A stretch of DNA of 64,000 bases from Anaerobacillus arseniciselenatis (lineage in GTDB: Bacteria > Bacillota > Bacilli > Bacillales > Anaerobacillaceae). Position numbers and translations under genes: made by a program. The DNA is taken from assembly GCF_001865995.1 (NCBI RefSeq), contig NZ_MLQQ01000045.1, forward strand, positions 1-64,000. The letters run 5' to 3'. Below are positions 25,855 to 34,000 of this stretch, piece after piece. Position 1 is the stretch's first letter; every line of letters starts with the position of its first letter. Below the pieces are notes generated by a model. That model made no database searches and was not told where the DNA came from. It saw only the letters and a list, made by a program, of their open reading frames with translations.

Positions 25855-26173
25855 CTTCGACCTCATGTAAAAAGATTTTCTCTTGAAAGCGACCACGTTT
25901 TTCGGCTTTTTGCCGGCGGATTTCTTCTAGTTCTTTAAAGGTTGCGCCATGGCAAGTTGCTAAGGCATGAATAATTTCAAGCACATCCGCTAACTCTTCA
26001 ATCGCCTCAGTGTCATTTGCTGCATATGTATATTCCTCAAGCTCCTCAAAGCTTTTATTCTTTAACTCTTTTAAGTACTGTTCGTCATTTAAAGTCGAAG
26101 ATGTATACTTCTTCCCTGCTTGTTCGATAATTTCAGGGATGCGATCGCGGACGAGTTTGTTGTAGGTAGGCAT
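25847..26173 (-). CDS. MazG-like nucleotide pyrophosphohydrolase
   Basis: This encodes 108 residues. MPTYNKLVRDRIPEIIEQAG is the classic opening of phosphoribosyl-ATP pyrophosphohydrolase-like MazG-fold proteins. The EELEEYTYAANDTEAIEELADVLEII segment carries the ExxE...ExxD metal ligands. These enzymes hydrolyse (d)NTPs or related nucleotides. AAAGGAG precedes the ATG. Its stop overlaps the helicase start by eight bases. It is a free-standing enzyme and not HisE, since no histidine genes are near. Confidence 0.85.
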   Translation of the reverse strand: MPTYNKLVRDRIPEIIEQAGKKYTSSTLNDEQYLKELKNKSFEELEEYTYAANDTEAIEELADVLEIIHALATCHGATFKELEEIRRQKAEKRGRFQEKIFLHEVEDD

Positions 26174-26193
26174 ATTCGTTTCTCCTTTTAGTA

Positions 26194-26562
26194 TTAATAA
26201 ATTCTTTTTTCCGGAATTACGCCACGAACTCCACCTCTCGGATTTTCCATATCCCCTTCATAACGTGGAATTAAATGCACGTGAACGTGAAAGATCGTTT
26301 GACCAGCCGTTTCGCCACAGTTAATGCCGATGTTATAGCCGTCTGGTTGATACTTTTCTTCTAGTAATGACTTTCCTTGTTCCAGCAACTCATTGATCGC
26401 CTCTCTCTCTTCTGTCGTCGTATCAAAAAAGCCACTCACATGACGTTTCGGAATGATTAATAGATGTCCTTTGTTTACTGGATATATGTCAAAAATCGCG
26501 TATGCTAGTTCGTTGGATAAAACGATGTTTTCTGGGGTGCAGAATGGGCATGGGTTGTTCAT
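26194..26562 (-). CDS. HIT-family hydrolase
   Basis: This encodes 122 residues. CPFCTPENIV forms a probable zinc-binding N-terminus, and AYAIFDIYPVNKGHLLIIPKRH is typical. The histidine triad HVHVHLIP closes the active site. HIT proteins cleave nucleoside phosphate anhydrides or transfer nucleotidyl groups. It is first in the operon with MazG-like and PLD-helicase genes; the gap is 20 bp. AAGGAGC lies before the ATG. Confidence 0.9.
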   Translation of the reverse strand: MNNPCPFCTPENIVLSNELAYAIFDIYPVNKGHLLIIPKRHVSGFFDTTTEEREAINELLEQGKSLLEEKYQPDGYNIGINCGETAGQTIFHVHVHLIPRYEGDMENPRGGVRGVIPEKRIY

Positions 26563-26733
26563 AATTAAAAGCTCCTTATTTGGTTATTATCTCTACAAAT
26601 TATAGCAAAGTTTACCAATAGGTTCGAGCATCCTCTTAATGAGTTCATACAATGTGATTAGATATATAGCGAGCCTGGTAACTCCCTGAAATTGACCATT
26701 CGTTTGCTTTGTAGTATGATGAGCCATTCAATT

Positions 26734-28527
26734 TCAAAATAATGATAGCCTTGTCTTTTTCTCATATAATTTCAATACAAATTTATGTTGCTCTTTGATT
26801 TTTTTAAAATCTGAATTTCTTAGTTCATCGACATTTTCAACAAGTTGGACACCTTCAACTTGTTGCATGTCCTTTATTTCATCGCAAAGTCTGTTTTTCT
26901 CTAGTTGTTCTTGTTCTAGCTTTCGCCTTAATTCTTGTCCTTCGGTTTTTTCGCGTTCATTAATGATATTTATTAAACATTGACCAATGTCTGAGCGGTC
27001 TATCCAATCAGTTACACGGAACTTCCAATTCGCTTTTTTGGCATAGTTACTTAGTTTTGTTAACATATTTTCAAATAAAGGAATCGATATATACGGATCA
27101 GTAGCCAAAGTATTTTTTTTCAAATAATCTAAACTCTTTTTATTAAACTCTTTTTCTACAATTGCTAACATCTCTTCTTTTAATTTTTGTTGTTTAACTT
27201 TTCTAAGTGGTTGTTTAGCTACAAATTGTTCAGCAATTAACTGCTCCATTTTAAAAGTAAACTTATCAATATCGATATTTAAGTATTTACCTTTCATATA
27301 TTTGATTTTAAAATCAGATATGAACATAGATTGTTTAGACCATAATTGTGCTTCACTGTAATTTTCAAATGGGATGTTAGCTAAATAATCTTTAGCTTTT
27401 TCAAGTAATGTATTTAAGTTTTTCTGCATTTCCTCTCTTTTTTGTTTTTTTATTTTTTCCTCTAATGCCCTATTACGATCTCTTTCATTTCTTTGCTGTT
27501 GTTCAACATGCTTTTTTTTACTTAATTCTCTTCTTTGTTGTTCTTCATACTCTTTTTTTATCCGCTCATTTTCTTGATGCTGCTTTACCAATGAATTATA
27601 ATGGGCTATAAAATCTTCCCTATTCTTTTTATCAATAATTGGATTGCTTAAGTTGAGCCTACCTTCATTTATAACTAACGCTTTAGAAAATGGGATGTCA
27701 TAACCCTCACCTAATAAGAAGGCTCTAAATGGCTTAATACTTCTGTCCTTCAGAAAGCGATAAATAGAAATAGAAATTCCACCATCTGACGAATGTACAT
27801 AATACAAACTTTGTACGTTGATATTTAACCTATGCATGGAGGGTGTGTAATTATAAAGATTAAAAAACGATAGATCAGTAGCAATTGTTTTCAAATCTTC
27901 TTCCCATTTTTTATCTTCTTTCGTCTTAAGAGCAATGCTTTCTTCTACTTCCCATAAAACGATGGATTGCTTTTCTTTTTCAATTGCCAATTCTTTGCTT
28001 TCAATAAACCAAACAGGATGCATTCCATTTTCAATAAAGTATTTGTGACGCTTTTTAATATCCTTCGCTAACGTAGGATCTTCATTCGCGCTTACATTTG
28101 TCACAACGGACATTGCAATTTCGTTATTATTGATTTTTAACCAAATATCTGGGAAGTAATTCAACTCTTTTTTGGCACGGTACCCGTAATCAACACGAAC
28201 GTTCCGGTTAGTTTTCGATGCTACATTTAACTCATCAATAAAAATATCAACGAATGTTTTATGCGCTTCACTCTCTCTAACGGTTTGGTTACGATACTTT
28301 TTTTCTGCCTTTTCAGCAGTTCGGGATTCCAAGCAAGCTTCCGATTGTTTATGAGAAAAGTGTATTTCTCTCATTTCACCATATTTGACAATTAATTGTG
28401 CTTCACAATAAGGACAAATGTAAACACCCTTTATTGCAAGTTGTTTATAATGTCTTACATTTTGACCAGTGAGCTTTAATGGTAGCGACTCTATCTTTTT
28501 CTCTAAAACATGATATGCTTCTCGCAT
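26734..28527 (-). CDS. CoiA-like nuclease with long coiled coil
   Basis: This encodes 597 residues from the ATG after GAGAGGTG. The N-terminus has a zinc-ribbon-like YICPYCEAQLIVKYGEMREIHFSH, as in CoiA. A nuclease-like domain follows with YGYRAKKELNYFPDIWL (Asp) and an ensuing Glu-rich strand; the D...E/Q-x-K core is plausible but not obvious. Residues about 330-400 are a charged coiled coil (KKEYEEQQRRELSKKK). The rest is helical. CoiA proteins act with single-stranded DNA in competence, and long variants occur in defence islands. It shares an upstream 130-bp block with the NERD-helicase gene. Confidence 0.65.
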   Translation of the reverse strand: MREAYHVLEKKIESLPLKLTGQNVRHYKQLAIKGVYICPYCEAQLIVKYGEMREIHFSHKQSEACLESRTAEKAEKKYRNQTVRESEAHKTFVDIFIDELNVASKTNRNVRVDYGYRAKKELNYFPDIWLKINNNEIAMSVVTNVSANEDPTLAKDIKKRHKYFIENGMHPVWFIESKELAIEKEKQSIVLWEVEESIALKTKEDKKWEEDLKTIATDLSFFNLYNYTPSMHRLNINVQSLYYVHSSDGGISISIYRFLKDRSIKPFRAFLLGEGYDIPFSKALVINEGRLNLSNPIIDKKNREDFIAHYNSLVKQHQENERIKKEYEEQQRRELSKKKHVEQQQRNERDRNRALEEKIKKQKREEMQKNLNTLLEKAKDYLANIPFENYSEAQLWSKQSMFISDFKIKYMKGKYLNIDIDKFTFKMEQLIAEQFVAKQPLRKVKQQKLKEEMLAIVEKEFNKKSLDYLKKNTLATDPYISIPLFENMLTKLSNYAKKANWKFRVTDWIDRSDIGQCLINIINEREKTEGQELRRKLEQEQLEKNRLCDEIKDMQQVEGVQLVENVDELRNSDFKKIKEQHKFVLKLYEKKTRLSLF

Positions 28528-28610
28528 CAATAACACCTCTCCAAGAAAGCCTAAGTTTTTCTTTGTATTATTTAAGAAAAGTAAGTTTAGCTCTTTATAT
28601 CATGCACACG

Positions 28611-28745
28611 ATGTCTACTTTGTGAATTTCACAAAAATCTGTGGCTATATTTATATATATTCCACTATATTTCTGCTAGATTTTCCATTTTACGGAAGTT
28701 CTTTTGTGCTCACGGCCAAAAAATTATAGTGGTGCCACTGAGTGC
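28611..28745. repeat. upstream block shared with the NERD-helicase gene, includes a 17-bp palindrome
   Basis: It aligns with 33500-33610: GTGAATTT(C/T)ACAAAA..., ...CTATTTT/CTAGATTTTCCATTTTACGG and a following AGTGGTGCC. It contains the perfect palindrome TTTGTGAATTTCACAAA (28619-28635), degenerate in the second copy. Both lie just upstream of minus-strand nuclease genes, so an operator role is possible. Confidence 0.6.
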
Positions 28746-28965
28746 AGGTCTTGAATAATCATGTTTCAAAACATCTCCTTAAACGTGGTACTCTGTGAAT
28801 ATTTGTGAGTGATTTTCATTCAAAAATATTTAAACCTTCAACTCTCCGACACCCTAATATCCGTAAAACTATTATTCTTTTATAGTATAAACCTCAACTT
28901 TGATAATACAGCGAAGGCCGCTCCACTTAATAAAAGAAACGAGCATATCAATCTGATCCGCCGAT

Positions 28966-29036
28966 TGGATTTATAAAAAATAAAAGCATTTTCTCAAATG
29001 TTCCCTTATTATTGTTCATTAACTATATTTTTCCAT
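28966..29036. repeat. 71-bp dispersed repeat, copy 1
   Basis: GGATTTATAAAAAATAAAAG through TTATTATTGTTCATTAACTA to TTTTTCCATT is about 90 percent identical to 35798-35868. It is non-coding. The rest of the 28528-29214 gap has no gene. Confidence 0.75.
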
Positions 29037-29076
29037 TACAATACCACCTATTCGACAGGAAGGTGGGAAAACCTGC

Positions 29077-29106
29077 AAAAAAATAGCGACAATGGGGATT
29101 GTCGCT
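29077..29106 (-). terminator. terminator of the ParB-like gene
   Basis: AGCGACAAT and ATTGTCGCT arms are followed on the minus strand by ATTTTTTTGC. It is 110 bp past the stop at 29215. Confidence 0.8.
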
Positions 29107-29214
29107 GTTTTGGTTAATTTATTTTTTTATAAATTTACATTTCCTGTAAGACTTTTTTATGAAACTAAAGAAGATATGAGCTTATATCCCGCACTTCTTA
29201 ATTTTATCCCAACC

Positions 29215-30012
29215 TTAAAATGTCTGTATTTTAACGTGTTTATTTTCTTTATTTCGATTAATATCTAATATTGTTAAGTAAAAACTTCGGTAAAAGTAAG
29301 GTGGCGGGTCAGAATTTAATGAAGACCAATAAAACTTTAAAGCAGTGTCTTTATCTACAATTTGATTAAGTTTTTTTAACGCGTTACTTGCTAGTGGATT
29401 AAATTTAAACCCTGATTTAATATATTTCTTAAATAACTTAAATTTAGTGTCAGTTAAAAGAGTTTCTTCATAAAAAACCGCTTCGTATAACAAAGATTTA
29501 CAAACCTCAGTTAGACACTTTTCTTTGTAAATTTCATTAATTAGTTTTTCCTTATTGTTTTTAATAGCGAGATTTTGAATATGATCTGGAACTTTTGAAT
29601 CAACGATATGTTTTTCAATTTCTTCTATATCAACACCACTATCTCGGCTAATTTGTACTGAAGATTTATTATCCTCATTTATTAACACCTTAATTAACTC
29701 ATACTTAACTTTCCAATACACATTTTCGTTATAAGAGGTTTGTAAAAGCTTAATGGTCCAATCATATAAATTCAATGTAGTACAATGAATCTGGCATGGA
29801 ACTTTATATGAATTATTTGATACCTTTAACGTATGGTATACGTCAATTCCTTTGAATAAAAGGTAATTGCCATCTTCATCTTCGTACACATGCATTAATG
29901 GTCTTTCCGATTTTATAACGATAGGATACTTTTTATTAGCAGTGTTACGTCCTGGTAAATATTGATGCCTGACCTTGATTTCATTTGCTGATAAATATTT
30001 TACCATTAACAC
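29215..30012 (-). CDS. ParB-like protein (tentative)
   Basis: This encodes 265 residues. ERPLMHVYEDEDGNYLLFKG followed by IDVYHTLKV resembles the ParB N-terminal fold (a strand, then an E-D-G-x-Y...G...Y..L pattern). The middle has IQISRDSGVDIEEIEKHI-type helix-turn-helix spacing (VQISRDSGVDIEEIEKHIVD) and KVPDHIQNLAIKNNKEKL. The C-terminal third is helical. The start may be GTG at 30012 or ATG two codons later. It stands alone with its own terminator. The ParB resemblance is by eye only. Confidence 0.45.
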   Translation of the reverse strand: MLMVKYLSANEIKVRHQYLPGRNTANKKYPIVIKSERPLMHVYEDEDGNYLLFKGIDVYHTLKVSNNSYKVPCQIHCTTLNLYDWTIKLLQTSYNENVYWKVKYELIKVLINEDNKSSVQISRDSGVDIEEIEKHIVDSKVPDHIQNLAIKNNKEKLINEIYKEKCLTEVCKSLLYEAVFYEETLLTDTKFKLFKKYIKSGFKFNPLASNALKKLNQIVDKDTALKFYWSSLNSDPPPYFYRSFYLTILDINRNKENKHVKIQTF

Positions 30013-30091
30013 TTAATCTCAAATCCTTCCTTTTTTATTTAAGATTATGAGATTAATAGAATGTCCTATTCATAAATTTTAATATATAAAT

Positions 30092-30123
30092 AACCAGACT
30101 GATGCAGAAAGTGCAGCGTCTGG
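30092..30123 (-). terminator. terminator of the HIRAN gene
   Basis: CCAGACGCTGCACTTTCTGC forms a hairpin with GCATCAGTCTGG and is followed by TTATTTATAT on the minus strand, directly after the stop at 30132. Confidence 0.75.
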
Positions 30124-30131
30124 CTAAATAT

Positions 30132-30929
30132 TTATACATGCTGTGAAATTTCTGAAGCAGATTTTAAGTTATCATAAATCCATCTCTGTGTACCAGAGAT
30201 TTCACTTTCATACTTCAACTTCACCCACCAATGTGGAGTTGATTTTTCATTAACGTACGTTATTACGGCATTAGGTTCAATGCCATCAGTTAATAAAGAG
30301 GATATAGCTTTAGAGTAAAACCTTGGGACATAGCCAATATGTGTACCAGTTAAAGTATATACTCCTACTGCATAGGGGGCTACTTTGTTATTAGACTCAT
30401 GTTTCAAGTTTACAGCAGTCCCAATTTGCAAAAACGTTGGCCAATTATCAGGTAAATGGCAGTATCGCATGCCGTTTTTAAAGAAACTAGTATGCAACAA
30501 CTTACCATCACTTTCTACCCGTAGTGCACGTTCAAACGAATAAGAATCATTGGCTAGTCGACCTCTTGTCGCTTCTAACAAGTCCATTTTAGAACTTTTT
30601 TCAGTTAAGCCTAGATCTTTTACAATTGCTGAAAAATCATGTCGATCTGGGGAAGGTATTCGACGATCAAAAGCAGAGAAAAGGCAGTTTGATATATATT
30701 TTTTATGTGGGTCTGGAAAAGCTGGGTGTAGCATATATCCATTTGATTGTGCTTCACTTAGCTTCATTTACTCATCAGTCGCATCTGTATAATTAAATTC
30801 ATACTTCCCATTAAAATATGATAATGTACCGACATGATATAAGCTATTTTTAGGATCTTGCCACACAAGCCATAATACCGAAATAATACCATTTTCTAAG
30901 AATGAACAACGTATTAGGTGCTTTTTCAT
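30132..30929 (-). pseudogene. HIRAN-domain protein interrupted by one in-frame stop
   Basis: A 53-codon frame (30929-30768, MKKHLIRCSFLENG...YFNGKYEFNYTDATDE) ends in TAA, and the same frame resumes at once with ATG (GAG TAA ATG AAG). Together they give a continuous 265-residue protein. Its second part has a C-terminal HIRAN domain: LQIGTAVNLKHESNNKVAPY, then VYTLTGTHIGYVPRFYSKAI and LLTDGIEPNAVI. HIRAN domains bind damaged or forked DNA ends. The 211-residue downstream part may still be translated from the ATG after the stop, so some activity could survive. Confidence 0.75.
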
Positions 30930-30948
30930 TCATTTAACTGCACAAAAC

Positions 30949-31506
30949 CTAATACTCCACCACCCTCCACACGGCCTCATCACTATCTTCATCCCAATAG
31001 GCATACAACTCTGTCAACTTTCCACTGGCCGTCACTGCTTGTTCGTCACTTAACCAGTTAACTACTTCTTCCCTCTTAAAATACTTTTCTTGTAAAAATG
31101 CTATGTAATGACTTGTGTTACTGCCCCAACTATTTATAAATGACATTACTTTTTCTATATCTTTGTAAAATACAGTATCACTAACAAAACACCCTTTATA
31201 TTTCATTTCTACTACGGCTAATACTCTTTTTACAACATCCCCCAAATAATTTCCTTCTGCTCTTACAGGGTCTATTTCAACAACGACTAAATCGATTCTT
31301 TCACCTTCAACATAATACTCTGTGAAAATACGGAGATGATTTTCGTTCAAAAAAGCTTCTCCTAATCTAGTTCTGAGATGAAAATAGAATGCATTTTTTA
31401 AGGAATCTTCTTTGAGAAGAAAGTGGTTTGTATAATCGTTCTTCAGATCATTTAACCATACATCTTTGATCGCTAAGTGAATGATTTGGCTTATTTTTTC
31501 ATTCAT
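30949..31506 (-). CDS. PD-(D/E)XK-like protein coupled to NERD-helicase
   Basis: This encodes 185 residues from ATG at 31506, which starts one base past the upstream stop. EYYVEGERIDLVVVEIDP followed by RVLAVVEMKYKG gives an Asp and a Glu-x-Lys pair, spaced as in PD-(D/E)XK nucleases. The C-terminal part (KYFKREEVVNWLSDEQAV, AYWDEDSDEAVWRV) is family-specific. It is second in an operon with the NERD-SF1 helicase. It may be a second nuclease subunit or a regulator. Confidence 0.6.
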   Translation of the reverse strand: MNEKISQIIHLAIKDVWLNDLKNDYTNHFLLKEDSLKNAFYFHLRTRLGEAFLNENHLRIFTEYYVEGERIDLVVVEIDPVRAEGNYLGDVVKRVLAVVEMKYKGCFVSDTVFYKDIEKVMSFINSWGSNTSHYIAFLQEKYFKREEVVNWLSDEQAVTASGKLTELYAYWDEDSDEAVWRVVEY

Positions 31507-31507
31507 A

Positions 31508-33436
31508 TTAACTACCTTTCTTCTGGTCATGCTCTTTTTTCTTTAATATCTGCTCTTCCTTCACCTGTTCAAAATACGCGGTAAACTCTGACTCGCCAGT
31601 GTAAGAGACACATAAGTATTCTTTTGCTCGTGTCATGGCGATATATAGGAGTGAGACTTCGCGTTCTTTGTTTTCTTCGAGTGGGAAAGGCATGTTGTCT
31701 AGGTTGACGACGAATACGGCTTGGAAGTCGAGGCCTTTGCTGCTGTCGATCGTGCTAATTTTGATCGTGTTTTCGTCGCGGTCGAAGTTTCGCTTGGATG
31801 TTTCGTCTTCGGTAATCCAATAGTAAGGTAGTTTTTCGTTTTTTAAGGCTCGTTGGATCGTGTCGATGATGTTGACTTTGTGGGTTCGCTTGACGCGATA
31901 CAAGATGAGCATTTCTGAGTAAGGAACGCCTTTTTGTTCATGGAGTATTGTGATTTGTTTGGCGATGATCTTCATTTCTTTCGTGAAATTTTCGGCTTTT
32001 AAAATGCCAGGTTCTGGGCCTTTTCGTCTTGTTGACTGTGGCGCGATGATTTCAATGCCTTCGACGGTTTGTTCGACGACTTTCTTTTTTAGCGATGAAT
32101 GGGTTTGGTAAAAATCCCAGGCAAAGTCGACGATTTGGGCGGTATTGCGATAATTGATATTTAAAATTTTCGAACGACCTTGAAAACTTAAGCCAGTATC
32201 TTTTACGTACGAGCGCTTTCTCTGATAGATTACTTGGGCACGGTCTTCGACGAGTAATAGCGATTGTGTCGTCGGATTTAATAAAGAGCTAACGAGTTTT
32301 AGCCATTCCGGCTGAAAATCTTGACCTTCGTCAATGAGGATCGCATCATATTTCGGTAAGATTACTTCATTATTTTCAAGTTTTTCTAAAACGGTCGGGA
32401 GACGACCTTCGTTAATTTTCAAATCGTGTTTTAACCATTCGTGAAAATTACGAACGGTAATGTTATTTTTATTAGCTACTTTCCCTTCTGGATTTTCATT
32501 AAAGTCAAAATCAAATAAAGAATCTGGTTCTTGCAGCATGAGATTAATCATTTGTTTTATATTTTGTGAAAGTGAGATATTGTAGCATAAAATAAGAATC
32601 TTCCAATCGGGATGATCTTTCGATAGTAACTTGGCACGACTCGCCAATATAAGCGTTTTACCACTCCCCGCGACACCTCGAATTAAACGATTTTTATCGC
32701 CTAATTGTTTCGCTAAATTTTCTTGATGCAGATCCATCAGTTTTATATCATGTAGTGAAAGTAACAGCTGATCTTGGTATGGAACCGGTTGCTTAAACTC
32801 ACAGCTAATTCGAACTTCTGGGAATAGATGATAGCGGATCGCTCGTATTTCATCATTCGTTAATGATTGATTCAGTCGAAACGGGACGACGAACATGTTA
32901 ATAATTTTTTCAATGAAAATTTCTTCAGAAAAGTTTTCGTTGTCAGGATCGATTTCATCTCTTGATAAAACAAGATTAGGATCGATAATGCTAAACAGAC
33001 CGTCTTTTACAAAGTCTTTTTGATAAAGCCTAGTAAAAACGACACCGTACCCCATCGGAAATTTTAAATTAAATTTGTATTTCCCCTCTAGTTGAATGAG
33101 GCTCTTGTCTTTTTTCAACACGTCTGAGATATGAAACATATAGTCACGTGCTTGCTTCATTGGGCTTTTAACCGTTTTTTGCTCACCAGATGAAGTGCGA
33201 ATGATCCATTCATCTTGATTTAATTGAAAGAGTGTATTTTTCGTATAATCTTTCACTTCCAAAATTACCATCCCTAAATCAGGACCAAGAATCACAAAGT
33301 CTGGGTGTCTCCCGTGAATTTCAGGTTCAAAATAAACAATATAATCATCAGGCAAGTACTGCTTTAACGTGTGAAACAGTAACCGTTCCCCTGCCGTCGC
33401 CGTTTGTCTAATTGTTTCTGGAACAGAAAAAGCCAT
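31508..33436 (-). CDS. NERD-domain SF1 (UvrD/Rep-like) helicase
   Basis: This encodes 642 residues from ATG at 33436; the upstream GTG overlaps the GAGGTG site. The N-terminal NERD nuclease domain is at about 15-130 (GERLLFHTLKQYLPDDY, PDFVILGPDLGMVILEVKDY with Asp and Glu-x-Lys). SF1 motifs follow: VAGSGKTLILASRA (I, about 250), AILIDEGQDFQ (II), LLLVEDRAQVIY (III), NINYRNTAQIV (IV), ISTIDSSKGLDFQAVFV (V) and LLYIAMTRAKEYLCVS (VI). A nuclease-helicase single chain is typical of phage defence (the Nhi system has a similar logic). It is followed by an overlapping PD-(D/E)XK gene. Confidence 0.85.
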   Translation of the reverse strand: MAFSVPETIRQTATAGERLLFHTLKQYLPDDYIVYFEPEIHGRHPDFVILGPDLGMVILEVKDYTKNTLFQLNQDEWIIRTSSGEQKTVKSPMKQARDYMFHISDVLKKDKSLIQLEGKYKFNLKFPMGYGVVFTRLYQKDFVKDGLFSIIDPNLVLSRDEIDPDNENFSEEIFIEKIINMFVVPFRLNQSLTNDEIRAIRYHLFPEVRISCEFKQPVPYQDQLLLSLHDIKLMDLHQENLAKQLGDKNRLIRGVAGSGKTLILASRAKLLSKDHPDWKILILCYNISLSQNIKQMINLMLQEPDSLFDFDFNENPEGKVANKNNITVRNFHEWLKHDLKINEGRLPTVLEKLENNEVILPKYDAILIDEGQDFQPEWLKLVSSLLNPTTQSLLLVEDRAQVIYQRKRSYVKDTGLSFQGRSKILNINYRNTAQIVDFAWDFYQTHSSLKKKVVEQTVEGIEIIAPQSTRRKGPEPGILKAENFTKEMKIIAKQITILHEQKGVPYSEMLILYRVKRTHKVNIIDTIQRALKNEKLPYYWITEDETSKRNFDRDENTIKISTIDSSKGLDFQAVFVVNLDNMPFPLEENKEREVSLLYIAMTRAKEYLCVSYTGESEFTAYFEQVKEEQILKKKEHDQKKGS

Positions 33437-33499
33437 GTCGTTCACCTCTTTCGCGAAAAGCTAATATAATTAATATATTTCAAGAATTGAAGCACTGAA

Positions 33500-33610
33500 T
33501 GTCAATCTTGTGAATTTTACAAAATCTATCACTCTACTTACATATTCTACTATAATTCCGCTCTATTTTCCATTTTACGGCAAAGTTTTATTGATTAGTG
33601 GTGCCTGTAA
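33500..33610. repeat. upstream block shared with the CoiA-like gene, second copy
   Basis: This is the counterpart of 28611-28745, with TTGTGAATTTTACAA at 33508-33522 as a degenerate palindrome. A TTGACA (minus strand, near 33504) with TGAAAT 17 bp downstream could be the helicase promoter. Confidence 0.55.
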
Positions 33611-33733
33611 CTCCCCGAAGTGGATTAAATTATCATTGCTCGTATCAATATCTACCGCAACTAAATAGCCTTCATTAGCCCAACTTGAATTCGAAACCGC
33701 CTGAAAAAACACTTCCCTTCCTTTAGAAATCAT
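33575..33733 (-). pseudogene. 52-codon remnant ORF ending in a dispersed repeat
   Basis: MISKGREVFFQAVSNSS...GYLVAVDIDTSNDNLIHFGE has clear protein character, but the last 15 codons are encoded by the GTGCCTGTAACTCCCCGAAG repeat. This is a gene fragment joined to a repeat. The family is not recognised. Confidence 0.4.
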
Positions 33734-33832
33734 AGCAAACCTTCTACTAATTTATCTCTATTGGGCGTTCCCTATAAGTTAATTTCTCCTTTTCCTCTTA
33801 ACAACATTCCCTATTGTTTAAGTGGGTTTATA

Positions 33833-33862
33833 ACGTAAAAAAACGATATCGTTTTTTTACGT
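33833..33862. other. perfect 30-bp palindrome
   Basis: ACGTAAAAAAACGAT and its exact reverse complement meet without a loop (centre between 33847 and 33848). It lies about 140 bp upstream of the plus-strand HNH gene and in a gene-free gap. It could be a strong operator, a terminator for either strand (A7/T7 tracts) or a cruciform site. Confidence 0.8.
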
Positions 33863-34000
33863 AGGAATTAATAGCCTTATATCCAAATATACAATGTTAT
33901 CAAGAAAAATAAGTTACCATTTAACATTCGATTTACCTTTAATGTTCTTTAATTAAAGAATAATAAAAATAACTCCTTCCATACTAAACACAAACTTATT

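Noticed and set aside
29215..30012. Pairing of the ParB-like protein with the ParA at 17206 as one partition locus
   Set aside because: They are 11 kb apart with several unrelated systems between, and no parS-like repeats are seen; kept only as a possibility.
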